Assembly: GCF_052114085.1 (NCBI RefSeq)
Contig: NZ_JBFREB010000001.1
Coordinates: forward strand, 3,286,001-3,350,000
Source: Leifsonia sp052114085
GTDB taxonomy: Bacteria > Actinomycetota > Actinomycetes > Actinomycetales > Microbacteriaceae
Direction of reading: 5' to 3'
Length of the DNA: 64,000 nt
Below the pieces are notes generated by a model. That model ran no database searches. It worked only from the letters and a program-made list of their open reading frames with translations, and was not told where the DNA came from. A program made the position numbers and the translations under genes. Below are positions 24,477-32,576 of the stretch, piece after piece (the stretch's first letter is position 1; each line of letters opens with the position of its first letter).

Positions 24477-24992
24477 ATGCCCGAGCCGACCGATCCCGCT
24501 CTGCTGGAGCGCCTGAGCACGCTGTTCGCCGCCCGCGACCGCGACGATATGGCGCCGACGATCCGGGCGCTGCTCGCGGTGTACGCCGAGCATCCCGACG
24601 ACCCGCACGTGCTCTACGAGGTCGGCGGCGCCTACGACACCGCAGGCGAGGAGGAGACGGCGGCGGGATACTACGAGCGCGCTCTGCACGCCGGGCTCGA
24701 CGGCGACACGCTTCGGAGGTGCCTGCTCCAGTACGGCAGCACCCTGCGCAACCTCGGCCGGTTCGACGAGTCGTTGGCAGCTCTGGACCGGGCCCTGGCA
24801 CTGTTCCCCGCGTCCGAGTCGGTCCGGGTCTGGCACGCGCTGTCGCTGCACGCCGCCGGGCGCAGCGATGCCGCGGTGGCGGAACTGATGGAGCTGGCGG
24901 CCGACGGGATCCGGACGCCCGACCTGCTGCGCTACGAGCCCGCGATCCGCGGGAACGCCGAGTACCTGCGCTCGCTCGACACCGGGAGCTGA
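24477..24992 (+). CDS. Tetratricopeptide repeat protein
   Basis: The 171-aa protein contains about three TPR units, with helix pairs such as VLYEVGGAYDTAGEEETAAG and YGSTLRNLGRFDESLAALDR and the WHALSLHAAGRSDAAVAEL repeat. It is soluble and probably mediates protein contacts. Transcription may start at the TAGGGT formed across the previous stop codon, 6 nt before the ATG. Confidence 0.85.
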   Translation: MPEPTDPALLERLSTLFAARDRDDMAPTIRALLAVYAEHPDDPHVLYEVGGAYDTAGEEETAAGYYERALHAGLDGDTLRRCLLQYGSTLRNLGRFDESLAALDRALALFPASESVRVWHALSLHAAGRSDAAVAELMELAADGIRTPDLLRYEPAIRGNAEYLRSLDTGS

Positions 24993-24999
24993 TCGGCGC

Positions 25000-25923
25000 T
25001 CACGGTGCCAGGAGCGCGGCGACGACCAGCAACGCGGGCACGGCGAACACGGTCGTCAGGAGCACGACATCCCGTGCCACCGCCATCCCGCGCTCGTACC
25101 GGGCGGCGAAGTTGTAGACGTTCTGGGCGGTCGGCAGCGCAGCGAGCGCGACCGCCGCGAAGAGCGACTGACCCTCGAGCCCGAACACGAATCGCGCGAA
25201 GACGAACGCGACCAGCGGCATCACTGCCGACTTGAGCACGACCGCGGCCACGATCGGAGTGCGCCCGGCGCCCGCCTGCAGCGGACGGGCGCCGACCAGC
25301 GACATCCCGAACGCCATCAGCACCAGCGGCACGGCCGCCCCGCCGAGCAGTTCGAACGGCTTCAGGACCGCGTCCGGAAGGGTGAGTCCGCTCACATCCA
25401 CCAGGATGCCCAGGACGGACGCGATGATCATCGGGTTCCGGAACGGCTGGGTGAGGATCGAGCGGACGGAGACCGCGCCACGGCTGGTCGTGTCCAGCAC
25501 CGTGAGCGCGATCGGAGCGAAGACGATCAGCTGCAGCAGCAGGACGGGCGCGACGTACGACGCGCTGCCGAGCACGTACACGGCCACCGGGAGGCCGATG
25601 TTGTTGGCGTTGACGTAGCCCGAGCCCAGGGCGCCGAGAGTCGTCTCCGGTGCGGGAAGGCGGAAAAACGCACGCGACAGGGCGACGAAGACGGCGGCCG
25701 AGACGATCGCCGCAATCGCCGCCACGATCAGTTGCGTCGAGAAGACGACCCGCAGGTCGGCCCGGGCCAGAGTGACGAACAGCAGGGCCGGATTCGTCAC
25801 GAAGAACGCGATGCGGTTCAGTACGAACGGCGCCGTCGGCCCGCCGATCCCGAGCCGGCCCGCGAGGTAGCCGACGAGGATGACGAAGGCGATGATCCCG
25901 AACCCGGTCAGCACACCGCCCAT
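25000..25923 (-). CDS. AEC-family transporter (auxin efflux carrier-like)
   Basis: This 307-aa integral membrane protein has about ten helices in two pseudo-repeats. GYLAGRLGIGG and NANNIGLPVAVYVLG (the conserved N-x-x-x-x-x-P helix break) are family features, and TAQNVYNFAARY repeats the pattern near the C-terminus. It probably exports or exchanges small organic acids or amino acids. TAGGCT 6 nt before the ATG suggests a leaderless mRNA. Confidence 0.88.
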   Translation of the reverse strand: MGGVLTGFGIIAFVILVGYLAGRLGIGGPTAPFVLNRIAFFVTNPALLFVTLARADLRVVFSTQLIVAAIAAIVSAAVFVALSRAFFRLPAPETTLGALGSGYVNANNIGLPVAVYVLGSASYVAPVLLLQLIVFAPIALTVLDTTSRGAVSVRSILTQPFRNPMIIASVLGILVDVSGLTLPDAVLKPFELLGGAAVPLVLMAFGMSLVGARPLQAGAGRTPIVAAVVLKSAVMPLVAFVFARFVFGLEGQSLFAAVALAALPTAQNVYNFAARYERGMAVARDVVLLTTVFAVPALLVVAALLAP

Positions 25924-25961
25924 CGCACCAGCCTAGGGGCGCCCCGGACCCCGCCCGGACG

Positions 25962-26777
25962 CTAACGCCTGCCGGGCCGTGACGGCCGCGCCACCCGCAC
26001 GGCGAGCGCCACCAGCAGCAGCAGCGCCGCCGCCGCGAACGCCGTGATGGCGACCGGAGCGGACAGCAGCGACCCCGTCAGCCGCGACACGCCGATCCAG
26101 GCGAGGCCCCAGGCGGAGGCGACCGCCGGAGCGAAGCGACCACGGTCCCAGACGGCCAGAGCGCAACCGATCGCACCGAACAGCGCCAGCATCCCGATCG
26201 CCCAGGCGTGCGGGCTCGCACCGAACCCCCGGAAGCCGACCACCTGCAGCCAGGATGTGACGTTCGCGACCGTCGCGACCATCACCCACCCCAGGTACAG
26301 CCCCATCACGCCGTCGAGCAGCACCGCGTCAGCGGTCGACTCCGCCGGGTGCCGGCGCAGGATGACGAACGCCACGATCAGCACGACGAGCAGGGCCACG
26401 ATCGCGACGACGGAGACCGTCAGCTGACCGGCCTGCACCGAGAGGATCCACGCGGCGTTCAGGAGCAGCGAGCCCAGCACCCAGAACCCGGCCCGACGCT
26501 GCCGGTCGCGGGCGGCCTGCGAGGGGAGCGCCTGCCAGACCGCGTAGGCGACGAGACCCGCGTAGACGACAGACCAGATGGCGAAGGCCGGACCCGCGGG
26601 CGCGAGCAGCGTCGCATCCGCGCCGAGAGCACCACCGGCGACCTCCGGGATGGGGGTGCCGCCCGCGAAGCCGGAACCGACGACCGCCCCGACCAGCGCC
26701 ACCACCGCTCCGACGACGACGAGGGTCTGGCGGACTCGGTCGATCGGCATGGGCCGCGCGGCGGCGAGCGTGCTCAT
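25962..26777 (-). CDS. TspO/MBR-like tryptophan-rich membrane protein
   Basis: The 271-aa protein has about eight membrane helices. The core PAGPAFAIWSVVYAGLVAY and LNAAWILSVQAGQL matches the PPxxxFxxxWxxLY and LNxxW signatures of TspO, although it is longer than the usual 150-170 residues. TspO-type proteins bind tetrapyrroles or related ligands. TACCGT 7 nt before the ATG points to a leaderless transcript. Confidence 0.7.
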   Translation of the reverse strand: MSTLAAARPMPIDRVRQTLVVVGAVVALVGAVVGSGFAGGTPIPEVAGGALGADATLLAPAGPAFAIWSVVYAGLVAYAVWQALPSQAARDRQRRAGFWVLGSLLLNAAWILSVQAGQLTVSVVAIVALLVVLIVAFVILRRHPAESTADAVLLDGVMGLYLGWVMVATVANVTSWLQVVGFRGFGASPHAWAIGMLALFGAIGCALAVWDRGRFAPAVASAWGLAWIGVSRLTGSLLSAPVAITAFAAAALLLLVALAVRVARPSRPGRR

Positions 26778-26823
26778 GCGACGCACGGTAGCCCAGCGTG
26801 GCCCGGCGGGGAAGGGATGCCGC

Positions 26824-27642
26824 TCAGCGAGGGGCGACGGCCAGCACGACGGTCGCGCCCACCTCGTCGTCGGATTCGATGCTCGGCACCAGCCCCGCCG
26901 CACCGAACAGAGCCGCTGACGTCTCCGCCTGCTTCTCGCCCGCCTCGATCAGCAGAGTGCCGCCGGGCGCCAGCCAGGCAGCCGCCTCCGCCGCGATGCG
27001 CCGGTGGATATCCAGGCCGTCAGCGCCCCCGTCGAGCGCGACGCCGGGCTCGTGATCACGCGCCTCCGGCGGCATCAGCGGGATCGCCGCGGTCGGCACG
27101 TACGGCGCGTTCACGGCGAGCACGTCGATGCGACCGCGGAGCCCGCTCGGCAGGGCCACGAACAGATCGCCCTCGAAGACCCGGTCGGCGGGGAGGTTGT
27201 GGCGGGCGCACCGCACGGCGGCCGGGTCGATATCGGTGGCGTACAGGTCGACCGCGGGCACCTCATCCCGGACCACCGCGCCGATCGCCCCGACACCGCA
27301 GCACAGGTCGACGACGACGGCAGCGCCCGCGCGATCGACCGCGGCCTGCGCGAGCCCCGCCGCTCGGCGCGCCAGCAGCTCCGTGCGCCGGCGCGGGACG
27401 AACACTCCGGGAACGACCCGCAACCGGAGCCCGCAGAACTCGACCCAGCCGAGCAGCGGCTCCAGAGGCTCACCGGCGACGCGGCGGGACACGAGCTCCT
27501 CCAGCCGCCGCGGCGACTCCGCCGCTTCGGTCAGCAGCCGCGCCTCGTCTTCGGCGAACACGCACCCCGCGGCCCGCAGACGCTCGACGATCTGACTCGC
27601 GACGATCTGACGCTCGACGATCTCAGGATGCGGTTCCGGCAC
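26824..27642 (-). CDS. Protein N5-glutamine methyltransferase-like (HemK/PrmC family)
   Basis: The 272-aa protein has the HemK-type N-terminal helical domain and an AdoMet-binding fold: VVVDLCCGVGAIGAVVRDEV near 120. The substrate-binding NPPY motif is VNAPYVPT, with Ala at the first proline position. Such putative variants are common in Actinobacteria alongside a canonical PrmC. GTG 27642 lies 7 nt after TAGCAT, a probable leaderless start. Its target may not be release factor. Confidence 0.82.
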   Translation of the reverse strand: MPEPHPEIVERQIVASQIVERLRAAGCVFAEDEARLLTEAAESPRRLEELVSRRVAGEPLEPLLGWVEFCGLRLRVVPGVFVPRRRTELLARRAAGLAQAAVDRAGAAVVVDLCCGVGAIGAVVRDEVPAVDLYATDIDPAAVRCARHNLPADRVFEGDLFVALPSGLRGRIDVLAVNAPYVPTAAIPLMPPEARDHEPGVALDGGADGLDIHRRIAAEAAAWLAPGGTLLIEAGEKQAETSAALFGAAGLVPSIESDDEVGATVVLAVAPR

Positions 27643-27681
27643 GCGGCCATGCTAGCCGGGGCGAACCCTGCGCCCTACCGA

Positions 27682-28293
27682 TCAGTACGGCTGGGTGGCG
27701 AGCAGGCGGGCCAGGTGCGCCGCGTTGTTCGCGACTGTCGCGTTCTGGTTAGCGACCGCCTCCGGCGTCTCGTCCAGATCCTTGTAGTCGACCGAGCCCA
27801 TGGCCTCGCCGTTCCAGTACGTCGAACCCTGCGACGGGATGCTGAAACCGACATCGTTCAGGCCCTGGAAGAGATCGGCGATGATCGCGTGCGCGCCATC
27901 CTCATTTCCGACGACGCCCACGATCGCGACCTTGCCCTCCACCAGCGGACGGCCGTCCTCATCCGTCTCCGACAGCTCCGCGTCGAGGCGCTCGAGCGCG
28001 CGCTGCGCGACGGACGAAAGGTGCCCCATCCACGTCGGTGTGACCATGACGAGGATGTCGGACGCGATGATCTGCTCGCGGATGTGCGGCCACTGGTCGC
28101 CGACACCCTCGTCGAGCTCCACACCCGGCTTGATGTCGTAATCGGCCAGGCGAACCGCCGTGCCGGTCACGTCGTGCGTCGCGAGTTCGTCCAACAGTTG
28201 CCGGGCGAGGAGCTGGCTGCTCGACTCGGAGGGCGACGGCTTCAGGGTGCAGACGAGGGCGAGGGCGGTCAGGGAACGGGTCTCATCGTTCAT
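27682..28293 (-). CDS. Flavodoxin-like NAD(P)H-dependent oxidoreductase
   Basis: This 203-aa protein has the flavodoxin fold of FMN reductases: LALVCTLKPSPSESSSQLLA phosphate-binding loop, VMVTPTWMGHLSSVAQRALERLD and GVVGNEDGAHAII, all typical of NADPH-dependent FMN reductase/WrbA relatives. Soluble. The ATG at 28293 gives the normal family length. Confidence 0.85.
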   Translation of the reverse strand: MNDETRSLTALALVCTLKPSPSESSSQLLARQLLDELATHDVTGTAVRLADYDIKPGVELDEGVGDQWPHIREQIIASDILVMVTPTWMGHLSSVAQRALERLDAELSETDEDGRPLVEGKVAIVGVVGNEDGAHAIIADLFQGLNDVGFSIPSQGSTYWNGEAMGSVDYKDLDETPEAVANQNATVANNAAHLARLLATQPY

Positions 28294-28346
28294 GTGGCGC
28301 AGTGAACGCGCGCCACCCTCAGCGCGCAAGGCTTTCGCAGTCGACC

Positions 28347-28375
28347 TTGACCTTGCGCCCAGGTGAACGTATGGA
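28347..28375 (+). promoter_or_regulatory. Promoter for the 28382 hypothetical gene
   Basis: TTGACC (28347-28352), 17-bp spacer and TATGGA (28370-28375) place transcription start at about 28382, the first base of the ATG. Confidence 0.55.
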
Positions 28376-28381
28376 TGGTTG

Positions 28382-28720
28382 ATGAAGCGAATCCACTACG
28401 CAAGCGGTTCACTCCTCACGGGAGACGACATAGCCGATGTCCTGGTGCGATTCGCAGCCGCCCTCGCGCACAACAACGACTCGACCGAAGTGCGCGCACC
28501 GGCCATCGAGGAGAGCGGCCGCACCGGAGAGGTGCTCATGCTCCTCGGACCCGCCAGCCAGATCATGGCGGAAGACGAGCCGTTCGCGGGCGAAGAATTG
28601 CGGGACGGCCCCTTCGTCGACGACCTCGAGGCCAGGATCGCCGCCCTCGGACCACAACGCGCCGGCTACGTCCAGCACGGCACAGAGGAGCTGCCGGACG
28701 TCGACTTCGATCTGCTGTGA
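28382..28720 (+). CDS. Hypothetical protein (112 aa), leaderless
   Basis: An acidic soluble protein beginning MKRIHYASGSLLTGDDIADV and ending DVDFDLL. The early YASG and DDIADVLVRFA segments resemble small Microbacteriaceae-specific proteins such as DUF7882 in overall style, without secure homology. A good promoter places the transcript start on the ATG. No function known. Confidence 0.65.
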   Translation: MKRIHYASGSLLTGDDIADVLVRFAAALAHNNDSTEVRAPAIEESGRTGEVLMLLGPASQIMAEDEPFAGEELRDGPFVDDLEARIAALGPQRAGYVQHGTEELPDVDFDLL

Positions 28721-28799
28721 GGTCGTCCGATACACGACTGCACTGGTACAACTCTGACCACCGCGTACTATCGGGCGATAACGGGAAGCGGGAGAGGTA

Positions 28800-29081
28800 A
28801 TGCAGGTGTTCCACGTCTATATCGACGACTTGAGGTTCACCTTCGTCGATCGCGCTCCGGTGGAGGAGCTGAAAAGCAACATCGTGCAGGCGAGCAGGGA
28901 TGACGGAGACTTCGTCACCATCTCGCAGTCGAGCCGACCGCCCAGCGAGATCTTCGTGACCAGCCAGACGCGCGTCCGGATCGAGACGGCCACCATTCCC
29001 CGCGACCCGGTTTCGGCCGGCGCCGCCGCCGGCGAGGACGACGACGACGCCTTCTGGTTCGACTTCGACTCGCTCGCCTGA
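28800..29081 (+). CDS. Hypothetical acidic protein (93 aa)
   Basis: The protein begins MQVFHVYIDDLRFTFVDR and ends with a run of Asp then FWFDFDSLA. GGGAGAGG lies 3 to 4 nt before the ATG, and TACTAT (28766-28771) may be the -10. It is encoded just after another small actinobacterial hypothetical. Family not recognised. Confidence 0.65.
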   Translation: MQVFHVYIDDLRFTFVDRAPVEELKSNIVQASRDDGDFVTISQSSRPPSEIFVTSQTRVRIETATIPRDPVSAGAAAGEDDDDAFWFDFDSLA

Positions 29082-29139
29082 CGAACGGAAGCCGAACCGA
29101 CCGCTTCCGCCGGTGCGCCGGACGGGGGATGCTCGTGTC

Positions 29140-30690
29140 ATGCCGATGACGTCTCTCTGGCTCCAAACCTCCCCGCCGATCGCCACCGACTCGTTCGAGT
29201 GGGACGGTCACTACGACACGATCGTCGTCGGCGCCGGCCTGACCGGCCTCGCGACCGCCCTCATGCTGACCCGCTCCGGGATGCGCGTGCTCGTGCTCGA
29301 AGCACGAACCGTGGGCGCCGTCACCACCGGCAACACGACCGGCAAGGTCAGTCTGCTGCAGGGCACCACGCTGTCCTCCATCCGCCGCCACTCCTCGGAC
29401 GCCGTGCTGTGCGCGTACGTCGACGGGAACACCGCCGGCCAGGGCTGGCTGCTCGACTTCCTCGAAGAGCAGCGGGTGCCGTTCGAGATCCGCGACGAGA
29501 TCACCTACGCGACCACGCTCGACGGGCTCGACAAGCTGGACGCGGAACTCGCCGCCGCCCGCTCAGCCGGACTCGACGCTGTGGAGGAGCGGACCACAGA
29601 ACTCCCGTTCGCCGTCGAAGGCGCCCTGATCCTCGCCGGGCAGGCGCAGGTGCATCCAATGGAGGTCCTCGCCGCGCTCGCCGCCGAGTTCCGACGTCTC
29701 GGCGGACGCATCGTCGAGGGCGAGCGGGTGACCGACGTGTCGGCCGCGAAGCCCGCCGTCGTCACCAGCACCTCCGGAACCTCGCGCGCCGACTTCGTCA
29801 TTCTCGCGACGGGCACGCCCATCCTCGATCGCGGGCTCTACTTCGCCAAAGTCGAGCCGTACCGTTCGTACATCACCGCCTACCGGGTACCCGGCGACAT
29901 CCCGCGAGGGATGTACCTGTCGGCGGACTCGCCCACGCGATCGCTGCGCACCGCGACCGCGGCGGACGGCAGCGAACTGCTCCTCGTGGGCGGCAACGGC
30001 CATCCCGCCGGTCGAGCACCCTCGCCCGCCGAGAAGATCGCCGACCTCACCGCCTGGGCGGAACGCACGTTCCTCGGCGCTGAACGCACCCACTGGTGGG
30101 CAGCGCAGGACTACCGCTCCGCAAACCGCGTGCCCTTCGTCGGATGGTTGCCGCGCGGGCGCGGACGGGTCTACCTGGCGACCGGTTACGACAAATGGGG
30201 AATGACGAACGCCATCGCCTCCGCGATGACCCTCACGGCCGATCTGACCGGCGAGACCCTGGACTGGTCGCGCATCCTCCACCACCGGGTCACCCGGCCA
30301 CGCGACATCGCATCCGGTGTCGCCATGAACGCGGAAGTCGGCAAGGCAGCCCTGACGAAATGGGCGGCCGCAGAGACCGGCCCCGAAGTCGGGGACGAGC
30401 CGGTCGCCGAAGGCACCGGGACGGTAGGACGTCGCGGCCGCGCGCCCGTCGCCGTCTCGACCGTCGACGGCAACACCTGCGCGCTCACCGCGGTGTGCAG
30501 CCACCTCGGCGGCGTCGTCCGCTGGAACGACGCGGAGCTCTCGTGGGACTGCCCGCTGCATGGCTCCCGCTTCGCGCCGGACGGCACTGTACTCGAAGGG
30601 CCCGCCACCCAGCCGCTGTCCCCGGCGCCGCCCGCGCGGCCCTCCAACGCCTCTGCCGAAGGGCCCTCCGCCCAGCGGCCCAGCCGGTAG
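29140..30690 (+). CDS. FAD-dependent oxidoreductase with C-terminal Rieske domain
   Basis: This 516-aa protein joins a DAO-type FAD oxidoreductase (dinucleotide motif TIVVGAGLTGLATALML near residue 25; FAD-closing GYDKWGMTNAIAS near 355) to a Rieske [2Fe-2S] domain (about 420-500) with the ligands CSHLGG and CPLHGSRF. Such proteins (YhfW/YurR-like) probably pass electrons between the cluster and FAD on an unknown small substrate. The ATG at 29140 is chosen over 29146 on weak grounds. Confidence 0.88.
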   Translation: MPMTSLWLQTSPPIATDSFEWDGHYDTIVVGAGLTGLATALMLTRSGMRVLVLEARTVGAVTTGNTTGKVSLLQGTTLSSIRRHSSDAVLCAYVDGNTAGQGWLLDFLEEQRVPFEIRDEITYATTLDGLDKLDAELAAARSAGLDAVEERTTELPFAVEGALILAGQAQVHPMEVLAALAAEFRRLGGRIVEGERVTDVSAAKPAVVTSTSGTSRADFVILATGTPILDRGLYFAKVEPYRSYITAYRVPGDIPRGMYLSADSPTRSLRTATAADGSELLLVGGNGHPAGRAPSPAEKIADLTAWAERTFLGAERTHWWAAQDYRSANRVPFVGWLPRGRGRVYLATGYDKWGMTNAIASAMTLTADLTGETLDWSRILHHRVTRPRDIASGVAMNAEVGKAALTKWAAAETGPEVGDEPVAEGTGTVGRRGRAPVAVSTVDGNTCALTAVCSHLGGVVRWNDAELSWDCPLHGSRFAPDGTVLEGPATQPLSPAPPARPSNASAEGPSAQRPSR

Positions 30691-30729
30691 GCCTAGTCAG
30701 GCCGTTCCGCGCGGGAGTAGTCTCGCGGC

Positions 30730-31416
30730 ATGACGAATCCTGACGACGAGAGCACGCCGCGCCCCGCCGGACCCGCAGGGGCTGGCGAGCCGACCCCTCC
30801 GCCGCCCGCACCCGCCGCTCCTTCCGCTCCTTCCGCTCCTTCCGCTCCTTCCGCTCCTTCCGCTCCTTCCGCTCCCGGCCAGGGCTACCCCGCCGCGCCG
30901 CCGCCTCCCCCCGCCTTCCCGGCGTCCAGTGGGTCGCCGGCAGGCGTACCGGTGGTCGCGCCGACCGAGCCGCCGCGTACGGTCAACATCGCCTTCTGGC
31001 TATTCGTCGCGGCTGCCGTGCTCAGCGTCATCAGCGGCATCATCACGATCGCAACCATCGGCAACCAGCGTGCGCAGTTCCTCGATGCCGTGCAGAACTC
31101 CGACCAGGGCGGCTCGGTGAACGCGCAGAGCGTCGCCGACGCGGTCATCGCGGGCGCGACCGTCTGGGCCATCATCACGCTGATCTTCTGGGCCGTCGCC
31201 TTCGTTCTCTTCGCGTTCTTCATGCGACGGGGCGCGAACTGGGCACGCATCGTGCTGACCGTCCTCACCGTCCTGTCGCTGCTGAACATCATCAACGGCT
31301 TCGGAACCGGCTTCCTCCAGTTCGCCGCGGCGGTCGTCGCCGTCGTCCTGATCTGGCTGCGCCCGTCGAGCGAGTACTTCGCCGCCGTGAAGGCGTCCAA
31401 GGTGCCGCGCGCCTGA
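30730..31416 (+). CDS. Proline-rich membrane protein
   Basis: This 228-aa protein has a disordered, proline-rich N-terminus (residues 1-85) with a Ser-Ala-Pro repeat and then four predicted membrane helices (about 88-110, 140-162, 175-193 and 198-215). TAGTCT lies 6 nt before the ATG, so the transcript is probably leaderless. No function recognised; the layout resembles small actinobacterial envelope proteins. Confidence 0.7.
   Translation: MTNPDDESTPRPAGPAGAGEPTPPPPAPAAPSAPSAPSAPSAPSAPSAPGQGYPAAPPPPPAFPASSGSPAGVPVVAPTEPPRTVNIAFWLFVAAAVLSVISGIITIATIGNQRAQFLDAVQNSDQGGSVNAQSVADAVIAGATVWAIITLIFWAVAFVLFAFFMRRGANWARIVLTVLTVLSLLNIINGFGTGFLQFAAAVVAVVLIWLRPSSEYFAAVKASKVPRA
30817..30875 (+). repeat. 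9-bp tandem repeat encoding Ser-Ala-Pro
   Basis: Six perfect copies of GCTCCTTCC (30817-30870) plus part of a seventh lie inside the proline-rich gene. Each 9-bp unit adds three codons, so length changes would stay in frame. Confidence 0.9.
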
Positions 31417-31432
31417 CACCCATCGTTCGTTT

Positions 31433-31458
31433 GCGGCCCGCGGATTTCCGCGGGCCGC
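31433..31458 (+). terminator. Rho-independent terminator after the proline-rich gene
   Basis: GCGGCCCGCGG pairs over 11 bp with CCGCGGGCCGC across a 4-nt loop and is followed by TTTCGTTT. It begins 17 nt after the stop. Confidence 0.85.
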
Positions 31459-31490
31459 TTTCGTTTGCTGGGGCGGCATCCGCGCGGGTA

Positions 31491-31583
31491 CCGGAAACGG
31501 AGGAGATGCGCTCCGACGCGCCAGGAGAACGCTGGAACCGGAGGACCCGCGGCGCCGCTAGGCCGATGGTTCCTCCGTTCGCG
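31491..31583. repeat. Palindromic intergenic element, type 2, copy B
   Basis: This element begins CCGGAAACGGAGGA and has TCCTCCGTT at 31571-31579 as its outer partner; GGAACCGGAGGAC lies between. The first 14 bases match the reverse complement of the 21483-21576 element's right end exactly. It lies in the leader of the next gene, before its promoter. Confidence 0.65.
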
Positions 31584-31640
31584 AGGTGGCAGGAGCTCGC
31601 ACCTTCCCGCGACCGCCTCCACGGTGTCGGCGCGCACGCG

Positions 31641-31646
31641 TACACT
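31641..31646 (+). promoter_or_regulatory. -10 hexamer (TACACT) for the 31653 gene
   Basis: TACACT ends 6 nt before the ATG at 31653, predicting a leaderless mRNA that begins on the start codon. Confidence 0.5.
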
Positions 31647-31652
31647 CGCGGC

Positions 31653-32543
31653 ATGGACCTGCGGGATGTCGCCGGCGAGCTCTACGCCGCCGCTCCAGGC
31701 GACTTCATCGCCAAGCGGAACGCCGCCGCCGCGGACGCCGACCGGCCGACCGCCCAGCAGATCAAGGCGCTGAGGAAGCCGTCCGCATCCGCATCCGCCA
31801 TCAACGCGCTGGTGCGCGACGAACCCGACCTGGTCGGCGACGTGCTCGAGATCGGCGCACGGATGCGCGACGCTTTCGCCTCCCGAGACCGGGCCGAGAT
31901 CCGGTCGCTCACTCAGGAGCGGCAGCGGCTGCTCCAGCGCGCCACGGAGGGACTCGACCTCAGCCCGGCAGTGCAGCGCGAGGTCGAAGAGACCCTCCAG
32001 GCGGCGGTGATCGACCCGGCAGCCGCGGCGGCGGTCCGCAGCGGGATGCTGGTCCGCGCCCTCGAGTCCACCGGGCTCGAACAGGTCGACGTGTCCGAAG
32101 CCGTGGCGTTGCCGGTCGAGATCGAGGACTTCCCCGCGCCGACCCCTGGGCGGCGGCGGAAGGTTGCCCAGGAAGCGGCCGCACAGCGGGCCGAGTCGAG
32201 CGATGCGGACGCGGCCGCCTCGACGGGCGAGGAGCCGAGCGCGGAGCCGGCCGAGTCGCCGAGCGAACGCCGCGAACGGGAGCGCCGCGTCCGCGCCGCC
32301 GAGAAGACCCTCGAACGCGCCCGCGGCGATGCGGAGTCGGTCGACGACGAGCTCGACGAGACGGTGGACCGCCGCGGCGATCTGGAGGCCGAGCGCGAAC
32401 GCCTCCAGCGTCTCCTGCAGCGGACTATGGACGACCTCACCGAGACCCGCTCCGCCGAGCGGGAGCTACGGCATCGGCTCTCCGACGCGCAGCGGGCCGT
32501 CCGCGAAGCCGAGAAGGCGCTCCGCGAAGCGCGCGACGACTGA
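31653..32543 (+). CDS. Conserved actinobacterial hypothetical with coiled coil
   Basis: The 296-aa protein has the N-terminal family signature LYAAAPGDFIAKRNAAAAD and ALRKPSASASAINALVRDEP (about 10-52), then a long helical C-terminus (190-296) of Arg/Glu heptads typical of a coiled coil. I know it as a widespread conserved hypothetical. It is soluble, with no enzyme motif. Probably leaderless. Confidence 0.75.
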   Translation: MDLRDVAGELYAAAPGDFIAKRNAAAADADRPTAQQIKALRKPSASASAINALVRDEPDLVGDVLEIGARMRDAFASRDRAEIRSLTQERQRLLQRATEGLDLSPAVQREVEETLQAAVIDPAAAAAVRSGMLVRALESTGLEQVDVSEAVALPVEIEDFPAPTPGRRRKVAQEAAAQRAESSDADAAASTGEEPSAEPAESPSERRERERRVRAAEKTLERARGDAESVDDELDETVDRRGDLEAERERLQRLLQRTMDDLTETRSAERELRHRLSDAQRAVREAEKALREARDD

Positions 32544-32576
32544 CGCACCGACCCGTTGCCGTCGCCGCGACGCGGG

